Assembly: GCA_002687795.1 (NCBI GenBank)
Contig: NZBG01000032.1
Location: forward strand, 1 to 40,706
Reading direction: 5' to 3'
Source: Candidatus Woesearchaeota archaeon
GTDB taxonomy: Archaea > Nanobdellota > Nanobdellia > Woesearchaeales > GCA-2687795
DNA length: 40,706 nucleotides
Shown: piece after piece, positions 35,793 to 40,706 of the stretch
How the letters are laid out: each line of letters opens with the position of its first letter
Position numbering within the stretch: the first letter of the stretch is position 1
Made by a program: the position numbers and the translations under genes
The notes under the pieces: model-generated
What the model was told of the DNA's origin: nothing
The model's input: only the letters and a program-made list of their open reading frames with translations
Databases searched by the model: none

Positions 35793-36278
35793 GTGAAGAG
35801 GATGAAAAACTTAGGTTATCTGGCTGCTTTAGTTGCTATTGCCCTTGGATTGATGGCAATATTCAAGATTGTTGTTAACCTTGAGATTGCTATTGGGTTT
35901 GTAACAATTTCTTTTGGTATTTTGGCGATTATATGGACATCAATGGCTCTCAAAAGCCTTTCACCAGGCTCTTCACTAAAGAAGCATACTGCTACATTTC
36001 TGGTCTGCTTGATATTTATTCTCATGTTCTCCATATGGCACACTATGGAGAAATTGTTTGAATGGAGAAAGAGTGTTGTTGAGGTAATGCTTTATCCTGG
36101 CTATTTCTTTATAACTGCCGCTTTCCTTATCTTTGTGTTTGCCGCCTACCAGATTCTCGTAATGGGCAAGGAGTTTGGCTTTAGCGCAGAAGCATCAAAA
36201 ATCAAAAATGTAATTAAAGAAAAGAAAAAGAACAACAAACATAAACCAGGCTTAAAAGCTAAACAATCCGCTAAGTAA
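35793..36278 (+). CDS. Hypothetical four-TM membrane protein
   Basis: GAGGTGA Shine-Dalgarno before ATG; multiple TM segments; Lys-rich tail. Confidence 0.7.
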   Translation: MKRMKNLGYLAALVAIALGLMAIFKIVVNLEIAIGFVTISFGILAIIWTSMALKSLSPGSSLKKHTATFLVCLIFILMFSIWHTMEKLFEWRKSVVEVMLYPGYFFITAAFLIFVFAAYQILVMGKEFGFSAEASKIKNVIKEKKKNNKHKPGLKAKQSAK

Positions 36279-37229
36279 ATTTCTTACAAGAAACCTTACT
36301 ACCAAAAAGACAGCCATGGAAAATAAGGCAAGAGCCGGTATAAATTTAATGCCCTGTTTCTCTTTCCCTTTTGATATCAGGCCGATAACCAGAGAGCCCA
36401 ACACTGATGTGGTTAAGAGCACTGTTACGGAAAACTTGATAATGAAATCTATTGAAATCTTTATCTCTGAGAAACTAATAGGCATGGCAGCTGCAGCTCC
36501 TGCCCCCTGAGGAAGACTCAGCATACCCATGTTCTTTGTTAAAACCTCAACCAGGAATGTAGAAAGGCCAAATAACATAGGAGCGCCAAAACCTACAGCA
36601 ACAAAAATAAATATTACATACATCATAACATTAGCTCTTATCTTGTCATCAATAAGCCTTTGCTGCCTTAAGTTCTTAGCGGTCTGCTCCAATAAGGCTG
36701 CCAGCTGGCCGCCTGACCTTAACCCGGAGTTAATCAAAAGAACAGTTTTTTCAAGCTTCTCAGACTTAAGTCTGGAGCACATGCCCAGCAAAGCCTCATC
36801 AATATCCTTGCCCATTGTTATTTCCTTGCCAACAAGGTTGATTTCTTCCTGGAAAGGGCCAAACTCCGGCCTTGCTGATAACAATAAAGCCTTATCAGTG
36901 GTTAGGCCTGCCTTTAGGTTAGAGGCCATTAACTGCAATGCATCAGGCAGGATGTCCTCAACAAATTTTGCTTTTGCATCTATTCCCAGCACAAGGAAGA
37001 TGTAAACAAGGAATTCAATCAGCAGAAATGAAATTATAAAGGTTAGAACCAATGGCAATCAGATTATGTTAGAAATAAACAGTGATACAGCCAAAGATAA
37101 CCCAAGCCAAAAGAATAATACAAACCCCATAAACTTGGATGGATTTATCTTAACATTTGAATATGTAAGGAGCTTTCTATAGCTTTCTTTTATCTTCTTT
37201 GGGTAAAGTAATGCTAGGCCTCTATACAT
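36252..37229 (-). CDS. TadC-like pilus assembly membrane protein interrupted by in-frame TGA at 37059-37061
   Basis: 36252-37058 is TadC-like; in-frame upstream ORF MYRGLALLYPKKIKESYRKLLTYSNVKINPSKFMGFVLFFWLGLSLAVSLFISNII*. Confidence 0.75.
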
Positions 37230-37230
37230 T

Positions 37231-38118
37231 TTAACTCAGCAAATTCGGTCTTTTTGATTTTATCATACCTAAAAACATAATCTGGAAAAAAACCACAAAC
37301 CCATATAATCCCCAAAAGGCAAATTTTGTGGCTGACTCTGATAATGCAATAAAAGAGCTTATTATAATAAGGAATGTTATGCCAAGAGCAGGGATAATCA
37401 CCACAACCAGCATATAAAACATCGCCAGGGGATTTAGCTGCGAACCATACTTTTGGATTTGCAATACCTGCTGCTCTGATAAGGAAGAAATTATTTCAGT
37501 TAATACAGAAGACATCTCTGAGCCGGCTTTTAATCCGTTAACCAGTTGCCAGAGAGCCCTCCTGAAGAACAAGGAAGGGTTGACAGCCGCAACCTCCTCA
37601 AGAACTTCTATCTGCGACTTGCCTGCGTTAATTTCCTTTACTGCCCTGGTAAATTCAGCTGATATTTCACCATAATTTTCCTTTGATATATTAACCAGGA
37701 TATCAAAAAAGGCAACGCCTGAATTAAACTGTATCAGGATATTCTGCAGCGCGGGCAGCAGGTTTCTTTCAATGCTTTTTACTCTTTTTCTGGCAAGCAG
37801 CCTTGGGTACATTATCTGCTGCATAAACCCAAAAAACGAGAATATCAGGGAAACAGTAATGGAAAAGAGCAAAAACTTTTCAACATCAGCCAAATATAAA
37901 AGCAGATTAGAAAAGACAGCAATAAAGATAAAGGTTATCAAAGAAGATAGGAAACAGATGGTTATATATTCCCTTGGCTTTTCCTCTATTTTTGCCTGTT
38001 TGAGGCCTATCTCTATAAACGGAAAGAACATAGTAAGATAATCACCTAACCCTAAAAATAGGTGAGACCATTTTCTTAATACCTTCACTGGAAAGATTGA
38101 AAAAGGGAGTTTAAACAT
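37231..38118 (-). CDS. TadB-like pilus assembly membrane protein
   Basis: SIERNLLPALQNILIQFNSGVAFFDILVNIS...LRAL-type TadB/C motif, four TM segments. Confidence 0.85.
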   Translation of the reverse strand: MFKLPFSIFPVKVLRKWSHLFLGLGDYLTMFFPFIEIGLKQAKIEEKPREYITICFLSSLITFIFIAVFSNLLLYLADVEKFLLFSITVSLIFSFFGFMQQIMYPRLLARKRVKSIERNLLPALQNILIQFNSGVAFFDILVNISKENYGEISAEFTRAVKEINAGKSQIEVLEEVAAVNPSLFFRRALWQLVNGLKAGSEMSSVLTEIISSLSEQQVLQIQKYGSQLNPLAMFYMLVVVIIPALGITFLIIISSFIALSESATKFAFWGLYGFVVFFQIMFLGMIKSKRPNLLS

Positions 38119-38132
38119 TTTAAAAATCTCTG

Positions 38133-39635
38133 TTAAATAACTTTTCCTGGCTTTATATTCTTATTGACAGAGCTTATCAATGATTCCCTGTCCAGAGAAT
38201 AATCGCTGATGATCTTCCCAACAGCATTTATATCTCTTATTTTGTTCTTAACCATATAGTTTAATATATTAGTTTTAGTCTTTAGGTCATTATTAATCTC
38301 TGACTGGCTCATCCCTGTATGCCTGCTCAATTCTTCAAACAGCCTTACTGATTTGCCATGGAAAATTATCTTGTCTGTTGAGGGTTTCCATCTATACAAT
38401 AGGTTTGGCTTAACAGTTGATTTTCCAGATCCCTCTGTTGTGACAAATTCTCCTATTTGATATATCCTTCTGATACTTCTTCTCCTATCCCTGAACATCA
38501 CAACATTGAGGTTCACTGCTTTAAGCAGGTTGGAGGGCACTTCTATTGGCGGATTGACCAGTCTTTGTATTGTCTCATTGATAGAATCTGCATGAACAGT
38601 GGCATACACGCTATGGCCAGTATGCATTGCCTCAAACAAAACTTCTGCCTGCTCCTTTCTTCTCATTTCTCCTAATATTATTCTGTCAGGCCTCATCCTC
38701 AACGAATTAATCAATAAGTCAAGCTCTGTAACAGCTCCCTTGCCTTCATGGTTGGGCTGCCTTGTGACGAGAGGGCACCAATAAAGGAACTTGGGCAGCT
38801 GAAGCTCTCTTGTGTCTTCAATCGAGATTATCCTATGATTAGGGGGGATAAAGGGTATGACAACATTCAAGAAACTGGTTTTTCCGCTGCCTGTGCCCCC
38901 GCTTATTAATATGTTCATTTCATACTGTATCGCAAGCCATACCAAGGCGAATATCTCAGGGTTGGATGTTTTATTTGTTATCAGGTCTGTAACAGTCCAT
39001 GGGTCACGGGCAAATTTTCTTATTGTGATTGTATTTCCCCTATTGGAAATAGGGTAAAGCACAGCATTCGCCCTGTCCCCTGTTACAAGATGGGCATCAA
39101 GCAAAGGGTTCAGGGTTGTTACCTGTTTTCCAACCCTTCTGGCAATCGTGTTGGCATAGTTCTGTATCTGCACTTCGCTGTCAATAGATACATTTGTTTC
39201 AAGCCAGCCATATTTCTTATGGTAAACTCTTATTGGCTCAGATGCTGAGTTAACTATGATTTCTTCCAGAAAGTCATCATTCAGCAGGAACTCTATATTC
39301 CCAAGCCCAACCATCTCATGCAATAGCAATCCAACCAAGAGATTTTTTGTTTTGTCATCTATTTTAGGCAGTTTTTCTTTTAGGAATTGTTCTGCCTTGA
39401 CTCTAAATTTTTCTTTTAAGGAGGCGATTACTTTTGGATCCAGGATCTCTGCTGTGCTTACAGTAACCTCTGTAACAAGCTTATGCCTGATATCATCCAA
39501 TAACGAAACAGTGGGTTTAGATAGTTTAGGAATAACTATATTATATTGCAGAGGTTTCCCTTCTTCTTTTACTATCTCAACATCAATCTATATCTCGTCT
39601 ACCTTGATCCTATACTTTTCTTTTATTTCTTTCAT
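38133..39635 (-). CDS. TadA/CpaF (VirB11-type) secretion ATPase with in-frame TAG at 39588-39590
   Basis: LISGGTGSGKTSFLNVVIPFIPPNHRIISIEDTRELQLP; upstream frame MKEIKEKYRIKVDEI*IDVEIVKEEGKPLQYNIVIPKLSKPTVSL. Confidence 0.85.
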
Positions 39636-40683
39636 TTGCCTCTTTTTCCACTTTTAACTCTGGCTCTCCAAAGGGTGGGTAATGTAGCTTTAACATGCTA
39701 TGACCCTCTAAGATCATACACCATTCCTCAGCCAGCTTTTTATCAATCCCAAAATACTTTTCTATTTCTGACAGCTTAATACTTCCCCTTCTTTTAACTA
39801 ACTTGTACAATACATCAAAGTCTGTTTCATATTTCTCCCTTTTAATTTCCATTCCCTTGATTTCTATTAATCTTTCCTTTTTTGTTTCTTCTTTTTTGGG
39901 CATTTTCCTTTTATTTAACCTATATCCCAACAAAGACAATAACATCAGAGAAATCCCCAGGATAAAGGTAATCAAATGGCGGTAAACAAATGTAAAAACA
40001 ACAATGAGCATGGAAATAAAAAACATGGTATAGTATACTTCCGGCTTGTTTATCTTTTTTGGCTTTGCAGCCTTTTCCTGTTTCTCCTTATGCAGCTTTG
40101 CTGCTTTTTCCTGTTTCTCACTGCGTATCCATAAACAAATCTCCTTCAGCTTAGAATACAGATTTCTTTTCTCTTTAAACTCAAGGGGCTTGCTGATTAA
40201 TTTGCCATAAAGCCACCTTAGCTTAAGATAGGAATCTGTAACCTTACTAATGTTCTTTTCTGCTATAAATTTATTGGCTTTATTTATCAATGTCCTGAGC
40301 TCTGATACATCCTTTTCTAATCTCTTTTTTAGCTTAAGCTCTCTCCTTTTCTCTCTTTCTCCCTCCTTTTTCCTTGCCAGAATCAAGACAGTCGATATTG
40401 ATATCAAAACCGCGCCTATGATAGAATAAACCAATTTATGATAAACTAATGCAACACAAAAAACAACTAAAGAGATAAAAAATGCAATAATGTATACAAT
40501 TAATCCGTCTTTCCTTTTGGGTTTCTCGAGCTTCTCTTGTTTTTCCGGAGCCTTTACAAGCTTTTTATTCTTTATTGTCTTCTTATTATATAACGAAGCA
40601 CGATAAAAAAATGAACCTCCCCGCACTAAAGTGCGGGGTATCATATTAAGCAAAGGAAGTAACTTTCCTTTGTTGTCCGCCAA
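39610..40683 (-). CDS. Membrane protein with paired TM regions and C-terminal winged-helix-like domain (start uncertain)
   Basis: Two TM pairs, C-term DVLYKLVKRRGSIKLSEIEKYFGIDKKLAEEWCMILEGHSMLKLHYPPFGEPEL; true start may be downstream of a TATA-like box at about 40583-40597. Confidence 0.65.
   Translation of the reverse strand: MADNKGKLLPLLNMIPRTLVRGGSFFYRASLYNKKTIKNKKLVKAPEKQEKLEKPKRKDGLIVYIIAFFISLVVFCVALVYHKLVYSIIGAVLISISTVLILARKKEGEREKRRELKLKKRLEKDVSELRTLINKANKFIAEKNISKVTDSYLKLRWLYGKLISKPLEFKEKRNLYSKLKEICLWIRSEKQEKAAKLHKEKQEKAAKPKKINKPEVYYTMFFISMLIVVFTFVYRHLITFILGISLMLLSLLGYRLNKRKMPKKEETKKERLIEIKGMEIKREKYETDFDVLYKLVKRRGSIKLSEIEKYFGIDKKLAEEWCMILEGHSMLKLHYPPFGEPELKVEKEANERNKRKV
40619..40638. 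repeat. Perfect 9-bp GC-rich palindrome CCCCGCACT-AA-AGTGCGGGG
   Basis: Direct inverted repeat; followed on the minus strand by a T7 run. Confidence 0.9.
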
Positions 40684-40706
40684 AATTCCAATATCCCTGG
40701 GATTCA

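Noticed and set aside
1-40706. Genome-wide UGA or UAG recoding
   Set aside because: UGA and UAG terminate several normal genes here (e.g. UGA for FEN-1, UAG for the zinc-ribbon ORF and TctA-like gene), so only local read-through or decay is considered
1-40706. CRISPR array
   Set aside because: No regularly spaced identical repeats found by eye

Overview
The 40.7 kb window is gene-dense, AT-rich archaeal DNA. Gene content (aEF2, aRF1, L7Ae/S28e/L24e, EF-1beta, PheRS beta, FEN-1, EndA, Trm5, HtpX, archaellum/Tad-type ATPases, small coiled-coil and CARDB-like proteins) suggests a DPANN (Woesearchaeota/Pacearchaeota-like) genome, but that placement is inferred. Most of the window is housekeeping. 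The parts most worth a second look are: (1) a tRNA-Gly(GCC) gene on the minus strand with two introns, one canonical at 37/38 and one in the T-loop, both with bulge-helix-bulge geometry, plus endA in the same window; (2) a Tad-like pilus operon (36.2-40.7 kb) in which two consecutive genes carry single in-frame stop codons (TAG in the ATPase, TGA in a TadC-like gene); (3) two genes whose frames break exactly at poly-A tracts (A10 and A7), and two genes that appear to start at non-AUG AUH codons, one with an ideally spaced Shine-Dalgarno; (4) a small AT-rich accessory island (20.6-23.2 kb) with an RHH regulator, two small membrane proteins and a ClpP/SDH-fold protease, bordered by a duplicated 266-bp segment of its right-hand flank; (5) several unexplained structured intergenic elements at 0.41-0.70, 3.60-3.68, 17.75-17.92, 30.91-30.99 and 40.62 kb. 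All calls were made by eye from the sequence and supplied ORF translations; no database searches were run.
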